Part shown: piece by piece, positions 9,071 to 17,409 of the stretch | Position numbering within the stretch: the first letter of the stretch is position 1 | Layout of the letters: each line of letters opens with the position of its first letter | Source: Actinomycetota bacterium | GTDB lineage: Bacteria; Actinomycetota; Actinomycetes; Nanopelagicales; Nanopelagicaceae | NCBI GenBank assembly: GCA_947494085.1 | Contig: CANLTP010000007.1 | Location: 1 to 22,758 of the forward strand | Direction: 5' to 3' | DNA: 22,758 nt | Notes under the pieces: model-generated | Told to the model about the DNA's origin: nothing | Seen by the model: the letters and a program-made list of their open reading frames with translations, nothing else | Database searches by the model: none | Position numbers and translations under genes: made by a program

Positions 9071-9090
9071 AATTTAGTTGGTACTAAATT
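9071..9090 (-). repeat. Perfect 8-bp inverted repeat at the hisS 3' end
   Basis: AATTTAGT (9071-9078) and ACTAAATT (9083-9090) pair perfectly around a 4-base loop and overlap the last hisS codons and stop. The stem is AT-rich and no clear T-tract follows, so a strong terminator is unlikely. It may be a weak processing or attenuation element between hisS and aspS, or a chance repeat in AT-rich DNA. Confidence 0.3.
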
Positions 9091-10333
9091 CTGTAGTTAA
9101 GGTGGAGATTCTAACTTCTTTTGACTCGCCAGTTTTCATATCTTTCAACGCCAGATTTCCCGATTTGATTTCATCCGAACCGATAACAGCGCTGTATCTG
9201 GCCCCACTCTTATCAGCCGACTTCATTGCACCCTTTAACGCACGATCGCCGTAGGCCATGTCGCAAGAAACCCCACTGTCGCGGAGTTGATTGATGAGAT
9301 TTGCGACAAATGATTTCTCACTTGCGCTGAGAGCGATAATGAAAATGTCTAAATCCGATTTGTTCTCAGAAGTATCAAAAAGACCTTCAGCCTCACATGC
9401 TAAAAGCACGCGATCAACACCAAGTCCAAAGCCAATACCTGATAAATCATTACCGCCAAGTTCTGCCATTAATCCGTCATAACGACCGCCGCCACCGATT
9501 CCTGATTGCGCACCAAGTTTGTCGCTTACAAATTCAAATGTAGTTCCGGTGTAATAATCGAGACCACGAACCATTCGTGGATTTATTGTGAATGCAATAT
9601 TTGCGGCCGTAAGAAGTTCTTGAACTTTCGCAAAACTTTCAGCGCTTTCCGCAGATAAATAATCGAGCAGTAAAGGTGCATCCGTCATTGCCTCTTGAAT
9701 CTCTGGGCGCTTGTCGTCAAATAAACGAAGCGGATTCAGGGCAGCTCTCGCCACGGTTCCTTCATCCAATTTAAGTTTAGATATATAGGCAACTAAATCT
9801 TTGCGATGACTGGCTCGACTCTTTGCATCCCCGAGCGAAGTTATCTCAAGGCGATATGACTTAAGACCTAACTTCTTAAAGGCGCGATCAGCGACAGCAA
9901 TAACTTCAAAATCTATTTCTGGATCATTCAATCCAATGGCTTCAATTCCAACTTGATAAAATTGGCGATAACGCCCGGCTTGTGGTCGTTCGGCTCTAAA
10001 GAACGCTCCCGAATACCAAACTTTTATTGGCAAACTCAATTTATCCAAATTATTTTCGATAACGCTGCGCATGACACCCGCAGTTCCTTCTGGGCGAAGC
10101 GTTATGGATCTACCGCCGCGATCTTCAAAGGTATACATCTCTTTAGAAACAACATCGGTTGATTCACCAACACCGCGTTTAAATAATTCGGTATCTTCAA
10201 AAACCGGCAGCTCCATCAAGGAGTATCCAGCGGTTCTTGCAGATTGAATCAAAGTTTCACGAACTAATTCAAAATACTGAGATCTTGGCGGAAAGTATTC
10301 GCTCACGCCTTTAGGGGCTTGTAGTTTGCTCAT
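9074..10333 (-). CDS. hisS: Histidyl-tRNA synthetase
   Basis: A class II synthetase of 419 residues from the ATG at 10333; an in-frame GTG at 10336 would add one. The ATG overlaps the preceding gene's stop by one base (TGATG) and follows a purine-rich GGGGGGAG, so it is preferred. Numbering from the GTG, the core shows T-L-R-P-E-G-T-A-G (79-87), motif 2 [14 protein letters not shown] (113-126) and [12 protein letters not shown] (257-268). The last is the histidine-specific signature. Motif 3 G-F-G-L-G-V-D-R-V follows at 302-310. The C-terminal 90 residues form the anticodon-binding domain. It charges tRNA-His in the cytosol. The hydrolase-hisS-aspS order matches the Mycobacterium layout. All signature residues are intact. 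Confidence 0.97.
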   Translation of the reverse strand: MSKLQAPKGVSEYFPPRSQYFELVRETLIQSARTAGYSLMELPVFEDTELFKRGVGESTDVVSKEMYTFEDRGGRSITLRPEGTAGVMRSVIENNLDKLSLPIKVWYSGAFFRAERPQAGRYRQFYQVGIEAIGLNDPEIDFEVIAVADRAFKKLGLKSYRLEITSLGDAKSRASHRKDLVAYISKLKLDEGTVARAALNPLRLFDDKRPEIQEAMTDAPLLLDYLSAESAESFAKVQELLTAANIAFTINPRMVRGLDYYTGTTFEFVSDKLGAQSGIGGGGRYDGLMAELGGNDLSGIGFGLGVDRVLLACEAEGLFDTSENKSDLDIFIIALSASEKSFVANLINQLRDSGVSCDMAYGDRALKGAMKSADKSGARYSAVIGSDEIKSGNLALKDMKTGESKEVRISTLTTEFSTN

Positions 10334-11034
10334 CACTCCCCCCGTTCTGGTTTGGACTGTAAAAAATCACTTTGTAAATATGGATTGTTTAATCGTTCAC
10401 GTCCAATTGTAGTTTGTGGACCATGTCCAGGAAGGACTATTAATTCATCATTCAAGGGCAAAATCTTAGAAATCAAAGAGTTGCGCATAGCCGATGGTGA
10501 ACCTGTAGGTAAATCAGTGCGACCAATCGCTCCTGCAAAAAGCACATCTCCAGAAACTAGGAATTCCTCATTGATAGTGAAGAGCGCCGACCCTGCGGTG
10601 TGGCCGGGAGCATGTTGAACAACGATGTCGAACCCCGCTAATTGAAAACTTTCACCATCAACAACTTCTCGGACCACATCTGGTTCCTCAAATTTAGAGA
10701 CCCCAAGTCCAGCCATAATTTTTCGACTTTCACCATCAGCAGCCAACGCACGAAAAGGATCAGTTAATAATTTTCGATCAATCGTGTGAATCAGAGTTGG
10801 AACGCCATATTCATTCCCAAATGGTCGAACCGAAAATGTATGATCTAAATGTCCGTGAGTTACCAAAGTGGCGACTGGCTTTAGATTATGCTTATTCAAA
10901 ACCGCTTTAATGGCTGAAACCAAATTAGGACTATCGATACCGGGATCAACAATGAAGCACTCGGAGTTCTTCGTTGGGGCGAATATCCAACAATTTGTAG
11001 CGAAATATGGGGCGGCAATAACCTCGAGAATCAA
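10333..11034 (-). CDS. Metallo-beta-lactamase fold hydrolase (glyoxalase II-like)
   Basis: A 233-residue soluble metallo-hydrolase. The metal site is complete: T-H-G-H-L-D-H (59-65), His145 in H-A-P-G-H-T, Asp163 in S-G-D-V-L-F and His204 in L-P-G-H-G. G-R-T-D-L-P (171-176) is typical of the glyoxalase II-like branch. The physiological substrate cannot be told from sequence; these proteins are often annotated as hydroxyacylglutathione hydrolase-like, yet Actinobacteria generally lack glutathione. The start is TTG at 11034, backed by a strong Shine-Dalgarno (GAGGGAGGGG, 11050-11041) six bases upstream. It is the first gene of the leftward run and faces the DUF349 gene across a 177-bp gap. Its stop overlaps the hisS start by one base. 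The same neighbour occurs upstream of hisS in Mycobacterium. Confidence 0.9.
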   Translation of the reverse strand: MILEVIAAPYFATNCWIFAPTKNSECFIVDPGIDSPNLVSAIKAVLNKHNLKPVATLVTHGHLDHTFSVRPFGNEYGVPTLIHTIDRKLLTDPFRALAADGESRKIMAGLGVSKFEEPDVVREVVDGESFQLAGFDIVVQHAPGHTAGSALFTINEEFLVSGDVLFAGAIGRTDLPTGSPSAMRNSLISKILPLNDELIVLPGHGPQTTIGRERLNNPYLQSDFLQSKPERGE

Positions 11035-11096
11035 AATTCACCCCTCCCTCACACGCTTGATAAGCCCACATTCAATCCAAATACCATAAGCGACTT

Positions 11097-11124
11097 TTGC
11101 CATTGCAATGGTTAAGGGTATCTT
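11097..11124 (+). promoter_or_regulatory. Candidate sigma-A-type promoter for the DUF349 gene
   Basis: TTGCCA (11097-11102, five of six matches to TTGACA) is followed after 16 bp by TATCTT (11119-11124, four of six matches to TATAAT). Transcription would start near 11131, leaving a leader of about 80 bases before the TTG start at 11212. A consensus match in AT-rich DNA is weak evidence, but this is the only divergent intergenic region in the window. Confidence 0.35.
11100..11111. promoter_or_regulatory. Perfect 12-bp palindrome (candidate operator)
   Basis: CCATTGCAATGG is an uninterrupted palindrome. It overlaps the -35 box and spacer of the candidate DUF349 promoter in the divergent gap, where a repressor site would be expected. 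No matching regulator is encoded in the window. Confidence 0.35.
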
Positions 11125-11164
11125 TAGCCCGCAAGTAGAACCAATCCAGCTATACATAACGAAC

Positions 11165-11184
11165 GGTTTGCAACCCCGCGAACC
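11165..11184 (+). promoter_or_regulatory. Leader hairpin upstream of the DUF349 gene
   Basis: GGTTTGC (11165-11171) pairs with GCGAACC (11178-11184) over seven positions, one as a G-U pair, around the loop AACCCC. It lies 27 bases before the start codon, inside the predicted leader RNA. No T-run follows, so it is not a terminator. A role in RNA stability or start-site access is possible. Confidence 0.3.
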
Positions 11185-11211
11185 TAACGCGCAACGAAAG
11201 CGAGTAATAAA

Positions 11212-12543
11212 TTGACGGATATCAACCCAAGTGAAGTAGCCCAAGCCGTAACAACTGGCGATTCAAATCTCAGCGCTGCATCTGCGCTAATTGGGGATCC
11301 ATCCAAATTCGGTCGAGTAGATCAAGATGGCACCGTTTACGTATTAACACCTTCAGGTGAAAAACCAGTTGGTTCATATCCTGGCAAGAGTCCAGAAGAA
11401 GCGCTCGCATATTTCGTTCGTAAGTTTGAAGCAGTTGCCTCAGAAGTTGCACTACTTGCAGCCCGCATCAAGAGCGGTGCAATGGTTCCATCAGATGCTG
11501 CAGAAGCTGTCGTTAAATTGCGCGATACCGTTGCAAATCTCAATGGCGTTGGCGATCTCGCAACCCTTGCCGCATCAGTGGACCAAATTCCAAATTTGAT
11601 TGAAGATCACCGCGCTGCATATCAAGAGCGCAAGGATATTGAATCAGCAGTCCGCGAAGCTAAGCGCGCATCATCTCTAATTGTTAAAGAGAAGCTCGTT
11701 GCCGAAGCCGAATCGCTAGCTCTCTCTGAAAGCTGGAAGACAACGAGTGAACGTCTCAAAGTTCTACTTGATGAGTGGAAAGCCGCACCTCGTCTAGATA
11801 AGACCACAGATACCGAACTTTGGAAGCGTTTCTCATCATCACGCAACAAATTTGATAAGCGCCGTCGCACCCACTTTGCCGCACTCGAATCAGTGCAACA
11901 TGAAGTCGCTGCAAAGAAGGAAGAAATTGTTAAGAAAGCCGAAGCACTAGCAACTTCGAAAGAATGGCTTCCAACCGCACATAAGTTCAAGGAACTAATG
12001 GATGCTTGGAAAGCATCTGGTCGCGGTAAAGCAAGTGTTGATGCAAAACTTTGGGGTCGATTTAAAGCCGCCCAAGATCAATTCTTTGCAGCTAAAAATT
12101 CTGATCTCGATAAGCGTCAACTAACAATGGCTGCAAATCTTGCAAAGCGTGAAGAGCTAATCGTGAAGTTCGAAGAGATACTTCCAATTACTGATTTGCA
12201 GAGTGCGAAGAAGAATTTCCGTGCACTAATGGAGCAATGGCAGAAGATTGGTATGACCGAGCGCAGTAAGCGTGCCGCACTTGATACTCGTCTTTCTCGC
12301 GTTGAGGATGAATTGCATACTCTTACCGAAGAGCAGAATCGTCGCACCGACCCAACAGCAATTGCCCGTGCAAATGATGTTGTCCAAGGTCTTATCGATG
12401 CAATTGCCGGATACGAAGCACAAGCTGCTAAAGCTGAAGCTGCGGGCAATACAGCGAAAGCTAAAACTGCTCGCGAAGCAGCCGAAGCTCGTAAGGTTTG
12501 GTTAGCTGAAGCGCAAAAGGGCTTGTCCGACTTTAAAGCCTAA
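11212..12543 (+). CDS. DUF349 domain protein, three-repeat helical coiled coil
   Basis: The only plus-strand gene encodes a 443-residue, highly charged, mainly helical soluble protein. A short conserved segment, F-G-R-V-D-Q-D-G-T-V-Y-V (33-44) and G-S-Y-P-G-K-S-P-E-E-A-L (54-65), is typical of actinobacterial members. Three DUF349 repeats follow at about 172-222, 250-303 and 327-375. Each has the tryptophan core seen as L-L-D-E-W-K, L-M-D-A-W-K and L-M-E-Q-W-Q, then a helix with L-W-K-R-F or a related sequence. The last 60 residues are an alanine/lysine/glutamate-rich helix. The biochemical role is unknown; I see no catalytic motif. The start is TTG at 11212, as no ATG/GTG lies before the conserved part; the Shine-Dalgarno is weak. 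The stop overlaps the rel stop tail to tail. Confidence 0.85.
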   Translation: MTDINPSEVAQAVTTGDSNLSAASALIGDPSKFGRVDQDGTVYVLTPSGEKPVGSYPGKSPEEALAYFVRKFEAVASEVALLAARIKSGAMVPSDAAEAVVKLRDTVANLNGVGDLATLAASVDQIPNLIEDHRAAYQERKDIESAVREAKRASSLIVKEKLVAEAESLALSESWKTTSERLKVLLDEWKAAPRLDKTTDTELWKRFSSSRNKFDKRRRTHFAALESVQHEVAAKKEEIVKKAEALATSKEWLPTAHKFKELMDAWKASGRGKASVDAKLWGRFKAAQDQFFAAKNSDLDKRQLTMAANLAKREELIVKFEEILPITDLQSAKKNFRALMEQWQKIGMTERSKRAALDTRLSRVEDELHTLTEEQNRRTDPTAIARANDVVQGLIDAIAGYEAQAAKAEAAGNTAKAKTAREAAEARKVWLAEAQKGLSDFKA

Positions 12544-14711
12544 TTGTTAGTAACGCGATAAACATCGTAGACACCTTCAATTGATCTAACGCTTGCTAAA
12601 ACTGCATCTAAGTGCGAGGCATCTGCCATTTCGAAAGTGAATCTTGAGATTGCTGTGCGATCTTTCGATGTGCTAACCGAGGCATTCAAAATATTTACAT
12701 GTTGATCTGAAAGTGTTCTCGTTACATCAGACAACAGCCGTGCTCTATCTAAGGCCTCTACTTGGATGTTCACTAGGAATGCCGATTTCGCCGCGTTATT
12801 CCATTTAACGCCAACTATGCGATCTCCCTGATTCAACTTCAAATCTGTCACATTTATGCAGTCGATCCGGTGAATCGAAACTCCACTTCCTCTGGTTATA
12901 AAGCCAACAATTTCATCGCCCGGCACTGGTGTGCAGCACCTTGCCAATTTCACCAACACATCATCTGAACCTTCAACATCAACGCCTGAAGAATTTCGCC
13001 TGACATGCTCGAAGGAATGAACTGGGTTTACATGACTTTCTACTTCGGTATCTGGTTCATGCAGATCAGTATTTGCAACTAGTTTCTCAATTACAAATTG
13101 CGCACTGATATGTCCGTTGCCGACTGCGGCATACATGCTTTCGATATCTGGATAGTGCAAGTCATGGGAAAGCTCTAGAAATGCTTGTCCCGCGAAAATC
13201 TTTTGGAGTGGTAGACCAACTTTGCGCATCTGGCGCGCAATAGATTCTCGGCCCGCATCGATTGCTTCTTCCTTGCGTTCCTTGGAGAACCAGGCCTTAA
13301 TCTTTGAACGCGCTCTAGGTGAAGAAACAAAACTAAGCCAATCTCTACTAGGGGCGGCATTTGGACTTTTGTTTGTGACAACTTCGACCACATCGCCGTT
13401 GGTAAGAATTGATTCAAGAGGGACCAATTTGCCATTCACTTTTGCGCCGACACATCTATCGCCAACTTGGGTATGCACCGCATATGCAAAGTCCACCGGT
13501 GTCGAACCTGAAGGAAGTGCAATCACACTCCCCTTTGGTGTAAATACAAATACCTCTGGAGTGCGAAGGTCGTAACGCAAAGTATCAAGGAAATCGCCAA
13601 CATCTTCGGTCTCTTGTTGCCACTCGTGTAACTGCTTCAACCAAATCATTTCTGGCTTCTTTGTGGCGTCATCCCCCACTGTTGCTAATTTATATTTCCA
13701 GTGTGCGGCGATTCCATATTCTGCGCGCGCATGCATATCAAATGTTCTGATCTGTATTTCAACAGCCTTGCCGGTTGGGCCAATCACTGTTGTGTGAAGC
13801 GATTGATAAAGATTGAATTTAGGCATTGCGATGTAATCCTTGAAGCGGCCAGGAATCGGACTCCATCTCGCGTGGATTGCACCGAGAACTGCATAACAAT
13901 CGCGGACACTTTCGACTAGAACACGAATACCCACAAGGTCGTAAATTTCATTAAAGTCTCGACCGCGAATAACCATTTTTTGATAGACGCTATAGAGATG
14001 CTTCTGTCGGCCCAAAACCTTTGCAGTTATGCCATCGGCATTTAAATCTTTCGCAACAAGTTCCAATACTTCTGTAGTCATGGCTTGACGGGCCGGATTA
14101 CGTTCTTGGACCAATCGTTCAATCTCTTCATAGATCTTTGGCTCTAATGTCTTGAAGGATAAATCCTCTAGCTCCCACTTAATTGCGCTCATACCTAAGC
14201 GGTTCGCCAATGGCGCATAAATATCCAAAGTTTCACGGGCTTTGCGTTGCGCGGATTCAACTTCGACATATTGCCAAGTTCGTGCGTTGTGCAAGCGATC
14301 GGCCAGCTTGATAACAAGAACTCGGATATCGCGTGACATTGCGATAACCATTTTGCGCAGAGTTTCGGCTTCAGCAGTTGGTCCGTAATTCAACTTATCT
14401 AACTTAGTAACACCATCAACCAAGCTAGCAACTTCTTTACCGAAGTCTTTCTTAAGCGCCTCTAGCGAATACTTTGTATCTTCTACTGTGTCATGAAGTA
14501 GCGCAGCGATTATCGTCTCTAAATCCAGACCAATTTCTGCCAAGATTTCTGAGACTGCGAGTGGATGAGTTATATATGGCTGGCCTGATTTTCTTAGCTG
14601 GCCTTCGTGTGCATCAGCCGCAATATCGTAAGCCCGCTCAAGTTCGACAAGTGAGGTGCCAGGATGGTGCGAAAGCAGCGCCTTGGCTAAATCATCTAGA
14701 ACCGGATTCAT
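12540..14711 (-). CDS. relA: Bifunctional (p)ppGpp synthetase/hydrolase (Rel/RSH)
   Basis: A full-length long RSH protein of 723 residues that makes and degrades the alarmone (p)ppGpp. The HD hydrolase domain has His49 in the T-H-P motif and H-D-T-V-E-D-T (73-79). The synthetase domain has Y-D-L-V-G-I-R-V (257-264), R-F-K-D-Y-I-A-M-P-K (289-298) and E-I-Q-I-R-T (318-323). The R-x-K-D form, rather than E-x-D-D, indicates a bifunctional Rel rather than a synthesis-only RelA. A TGS domain follows at about 386-447, then a zinc-finger-like A-R-C-C-T-P and a C-terminal ACT domain (about the last 75 residues). The gene follows secF after 46 bp. The apt gene found here in Mycobacterium is absent. The ATG has no Shine-Dalgarno, but TAAGAT lies six bases upstream, consistent with leaderless transcription. 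Its stop overlaps the convergent DUF349 stop. Confidence 0.97.
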   Translation of the reverse strand: MNPVLDDLAKALLSHHPGTSLVELERAYDIAADAHEGQLRKSGQPYITHPLAVSEILAEIGLDLETIIAALLHDTVEDTKYSLEALKKDFGKEVASLVDGVTKLDKLNYGPTAEAETLRKMVIAMSRDIRVLVIKLADRLHNARTWQYVEVESAQRKARETLDIYAPLANRLGMSAIKWELEDLSFKTLEPKIYEEIERLVQERNPARQAMTTEVLELVAKDLNADGITAKVLGRQKHLYSVYQKMVIRGRDFNEIYDLVGIRVLVESVRDCYAVLGAIHARWSPIPGRFKDYIAMPKFNLYQSLHTTVIGPTGKAVEIQIRTFDMHARAEYGIAAHWKYKLATVGDDATKKPEMIWLKQLHEWQQETEDVGDFLDTLRYDLRTPEVFVFTPKGSVIALPSGSTPVDFAYAVHTQVGDRCVGAKVNGKLVPLESILTNGDVVEVVTNKSPNAAPSRDWLSFVSSPRARSKIKAWFSKERKEEAIDAGRESIARQMRKVGLPLQKIFAGQAFLELSHDLHYPDIESMYAAVGNGHISAQFVIEKLVANTDLHEPDTEVESHVNPVHSFEHVRRNSSGVDVEGSDDVLVKLARCCTPVPGDEIVGFITRGSGVSIHRIDCINVTDLKLNQGDRIVGVKWNNAAKSAFLVNIQVEALDRARLLSDVTRTLSDQHVNILNASVSTSKDRTAISRFTFEMADASHLDAVLASVRSIEGVYDVYRVTNN

Positions 14712-14744
14712 GGTTCTATCTTAACTAGTCAGCGCAAGTTAAGA
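14712..14744 (-). promoter_or_regulatory. rel upstream element: candidate leaderless -10 box within an inverted repeat
   Basis: In the 46-bp secF-rel gap, TCTTAACT (14719-14726) and AGTTAAGA (14737-14744) are perfect 8-bp arms around a 10-base loop. On the minus strand one arm includes TAAGAT (14723-14718), a fair -10 box six bases before the rel ATG, so transcription could begin at the start codon. No convincing -35 is visible. The repeat could alternatively be an operator or a weak secF terminator; there is no T-tract. Confidence 0.4.
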
Positions 14745-14757
14745 ACGAGCGAAAAGA

Positions 14758-15834
14758 TTAACGACGCTTACGTTTAGGTTGATTGCGAGGACCGCGAGCC
14801 CAAGATGTCTTATCGACTGTTCCTGCATCAGTAAGTGTTGTTGAAGTCGCACCCTTTGCTTCGGCAGTAACAGCACCAGGTGCATGTTGCGCAACACGCT
14901 TAGCAAGTGCCCGCATTGCAGGTTCACGTTCACGTAGTTGAGCCAGCATTGGTGTTGCGATAAAGATAGATGAATAAGTTCCGGTCGCTAGGCCTACGAA
15001 TAGCGCAAGTGATAGATCTTTCAGTGTTCCTGCGCCAAGTAATCCTGAGCCAACAAAGAGAATTGATGCAACGGGAAGCAAGGCAATGATTGAAGTGTTG
15101 AAAGACCGAACGAGGGTCTGGTTTACTGCCAAGTTAGCGGCAGCTGAATATGTAATCTTGCCGGTGCTGGTAATCGATTTAGTATTTTCACGCACTTTAT
15201 CGAACACAACTACGGTGTCATAAAGCGAATAACCGAGAATAGTTAAGAAACCAATAACTGTTGCCGGCGTAACATCGAAGCCAACGAGAGCGTAAATTCC
15301 AACAGTGATAACTACGTCGTGGATCGTCGCAACAATCGCAGCGATAGCCATCTTTGGTTCAAATGTCATAGTCAAGAAGAGCATTACAACAATGATGAAT
15401 CCAATCAATCCATAGAGCGCCTTCTTAGTAATTTCTTTACCCCAAGATGGCCCAATGATTTGAGTATCGATGTCATCAACATTTACACCAAAGGTCTTTG
15501 CAAGAGACTCTTTTACTGTGTTGAAGGACTCTAGAGCTCCGGTTTGAATGCGGATTCGATCGCTTCCAACTTTCTGGACCACGCTCTCTCCGCTTACTCC
15601 AGCGGCTGCAATGGCAGCACGGCCATCTTCAACAGTGGCTCCAGCTTTAGTGATTGAGAATTCAGAGCCACCTTTAAATTCAATACCAAGGTGCAGACCT
15701 TGAGTTCCTAAAACAATCGCAGATAGAACAATTACGATTCCAGAAATTCCATACCAACGGCGACGCTTGCCGATGAAATCAATTGAAGTTTCGCCGCGAT
15801 ATAGCCGGCCACCGATACCCGAAAGTGTGCTCAT
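14758..15834 (-). CDS. secF: Protein translocase subunit SecF
   Basis: A 358-residue inner-membrane protein of the RND-like SecDF complex, which uses the proton gradient to pull exported proteins through SecYEG. The N-terminal F-I-G-K-R-R-R-W and first membrane helix lead into the G-I-E-F-K-G-G-S-E (51-59) signature of SecF. The C-terminal half has five more membrane helices. It includes the conserved G-Y-S-L-Y-D-T-V-V-V-F-D-K-V-R-E motif in the fourth helix region, where acidic residues serve proton movement. The tail is basic and ends in K-R-K-R-R, predicted cytoplasmic. The ATG lies four bases after the secD stop, with AAGGG eight bases upstream, so the two subunits are co-translated. Length and order match the family. 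Confidence 0.96.
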   Translation of the reverse strand: MSTLSGIGGRLYRGETSIDFIGKRRRWYGISGIVIVLSAIVLGTQGLHLGIEFKGGSEFSITKAGATVEDGRAAIAAAGVSGESVVQKVGSDRIRIQTGALESFNTVKESLAKTFGVNVDDIDTQIIGPSWGKEITKKALYGLIGFIIVVMLFLTMTFEPKMAIAAIVATIHDVVITVGIYALVGFDVTPATVIGFLTILGYSLYDTVVVFDKVRENTKSITSTGKITYSAAANLAVNQTLVRSFNTSIIALLPVASILFVGSGLLGAGTLKDLSLALFVGLATGTYSSIFIATPMLAQLREREPAMRALAKRVAQHAPGAVTAEAKGATSTTLTDAGTVDKTSWARGPRNQPKRKRR

Positions 15835-15838
15835 TCGA

Positions 15839-17398
15839 TTAACCCTTCACGTCTTCTGATTGGACTGGCTTGGTTTTCATTCCCAAACTCTTCGGCGAAA
15901 ATCCTGACAATTTGTGGCCACTCGCAAAGAAATTAGTTTTGGAAAGCAGCGAAACTAATGGATGCGTGAAAGCAAATACAACTATTAGATCGATCAGTGT
16001 TGTTAATCCGAGAGTAAATGCGAATCCACGAACGCCGCCAACTGCGAAGAAATAAAGAAGTGCCGCCGCGATTAACGAAACCATATCCGCAACGATGATT
16101 GTGTGACGTGCTTTGACCCAACCAGTTTCTGCGGCCGAGCGAATTGAACGACCTTCACGAACTTCATCTCGTAAACGTTCAAAATAGACTACGAAAGAGT
16201 CGGCCGTAATACCAATCGCAACAATCGCCCCTGCGATACCCGCCAACGTTAAGGTAAAACCGAGCCACTCTCCGAGAAGAAGGAATGAAACATAAGCAAT
16301 AGCCGAAGCAACAAGAAGTGAGGCAATAGTTACTAGACCCAAAGCTTTGTAATACATCAATGAATAGAGGAATATGAGAAGGAATCCGAGAAGACCTGCA
16401 AGTAAACCTGCATGTAGTTGATCGGTTCCAAGTGTTGGAGAAACTTGTAGAACTTCACCTTGGTCGAAGGCAAGAGGCAATGCGCCGTATTTCAAAACAT
16501 TTGCCAAGTTAGATGCTTCTTCTTGGCTAAAACTTCCAGTGATTTGTGCGCTTCCACCATTAATTGCTTCATTAATTCTAGGCGCCGATACAACGAGGCC
16601 ATCTAGAACAATCGCAACTTGATTTTGTGGAGCAGCTAAACCAGTTACTGACGATGTAAGAGCACCAAATTTGGTAGCGCCTTCGCCGTTGAAATCTAGT
16701 GAAACATACCAACCAGCAGCGCCTTGTTGATCAATTGCTGCTGTTGCTTTGGAAACCATATTTCCTAAGACTTGAGCCGGAGCGAGAATATATTTTCCGG
16801 TTCCACCGCGATCGCAAGAGACTACTGCGACATCTGGCGATTCAGTAGATCCACCCTGCAAATTAACTCTATTTGTGCAATCTAACGCTGCAAACTTTGC
16901 ACTTAGTTCGGGTGTAACGCCATTTGGAAGAGTCACCGTTTGTGTATCGCCGCTAATAGAAACCGCATTTGGGGCAGCTTCAACTAAAACCTGGCGGAAG
17001 CGAAGTTCTGCTGTCTGACCAACTAATTCAACTATTTTTTCTCCAGTTTCACCCGGAACTGAAATCACAATCTGGCGATTTGTTCCAGAACCTTGTGCAG
17101 CAACTTCACTCTCCGCAACTCCAAGTGAGTTAACACGCTGTCTAATAATTTCAACCGCTTGAGAAATCGCTTCTTGCGTAATTTTTGAATCTTCGGTCGC
17201 GCGTGGTGTAAGCGTGACGCTAGTTCCACCTCGCAGGTCTAAACCTAATTTTATTTTTGTTGCGCCTTGAATAAATGCAACTGCGCTAAAGGCAATGAGT
17301 GCGATACCGAGAATAGCCATTGACTTCGCAGGCTTGCCCGTACTCTTTACACTCTTGGAACTCGAACTCTGACTTTGGGAATTATTTATGGCGGACAT
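15839..17398 (-). CDS. secD: Protein translocase subunit SecD
   Basis: A 519-residue partner of SecF. After a serine-rich cytoplasmic start there is one membrane helix (about 27-45). The signature L-G-L-D-L-R-G-G-T (51-59) and a large extracytoplasmic domain follow, which holds the P1-type region and V-L-D-G-L-V-V-S-A-P. The last 180 residues form five membrane helices with A-G-I-A-G-A-I-V-A-I-G-I-T-A-D-S and Y-F-E-R-L-R-D-E, the SecD proton-relay motif. I prefer the ATG at 17398; an in-frame TTG at 17407 would add three residues (M-R-L), and neither has a clear ribosome site. The gene starts 11 bp after ruvB. In Mycobacterium, yajC lies in this position, but there is no room for it here, so that accessory subunit is missing or encoded elsewhere. 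Confidence 0.95.
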   Translation of the reverse strand: MSAINNSQSQSSSSKSVKSTGKPAKSMAILGIALIAFSAVAFIQGATKIKLGLDLRGGTSVTLTPRATEDSKITQEAISQAVEIIRQRVNSLGVAESEVAAQGSGTNRQIVISVPGETGEKIVELVGQTAELRFRQVLVEAAPNAVSISGDTQTVTLPNGVTPELSAKFAALDCTNRVNLQGGSTESPDVAVVSCDRGGTGKYILAPAQVLGNMVSKATAAIDQQGAAGWYVSLDFNGEGATKFGALTSSVTGLAAPQNQVAIVLDGLVVSAPRINEAINGGSAQITGSFSQEEASNLANVLKYGALPLAFDQGEVLQVSPTLGTDQLHAGLLAGLLGFLLIFLYSLMYYKALGLVTIASLLVASAIAYVSFLLLGEWLGFTLTLAGIAGAIVAIGITADSFVVYFERLRDEVREGRSIRSAAETGWVKARHTIIVADMVSLIAAALLYFFAVGGVRGFAFTLGLTTLIDLIVVFAFTHPLVSLLSKTNFFASGHKLSGFSPKSLGMKTKPVQSEDVKG

Positions 17399-17409
17399 GA
17401 GGCGCAAGT

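Noticed and set aside
11038..11244. 68-codon minus-strand frame across the divergent gap
   Set aside because: It overlaps the DUF349 start, has no recognisable domain and no ribosome site, and its codons fit intergenic DNA; treated as chance.
11622..12449. Minus-strand frames of 122 and 110 codons, cysteine/serine-rich
   Set aside because: Antisense to the DUF349 gene; composition is the complement of lysine/alanine/glutamate codons.
13222..13575. 117-codon plus-strand frame
   Set aside because: Antisense to the conserved rel coding sequence, with low-complexity composition typical of shadow frames.
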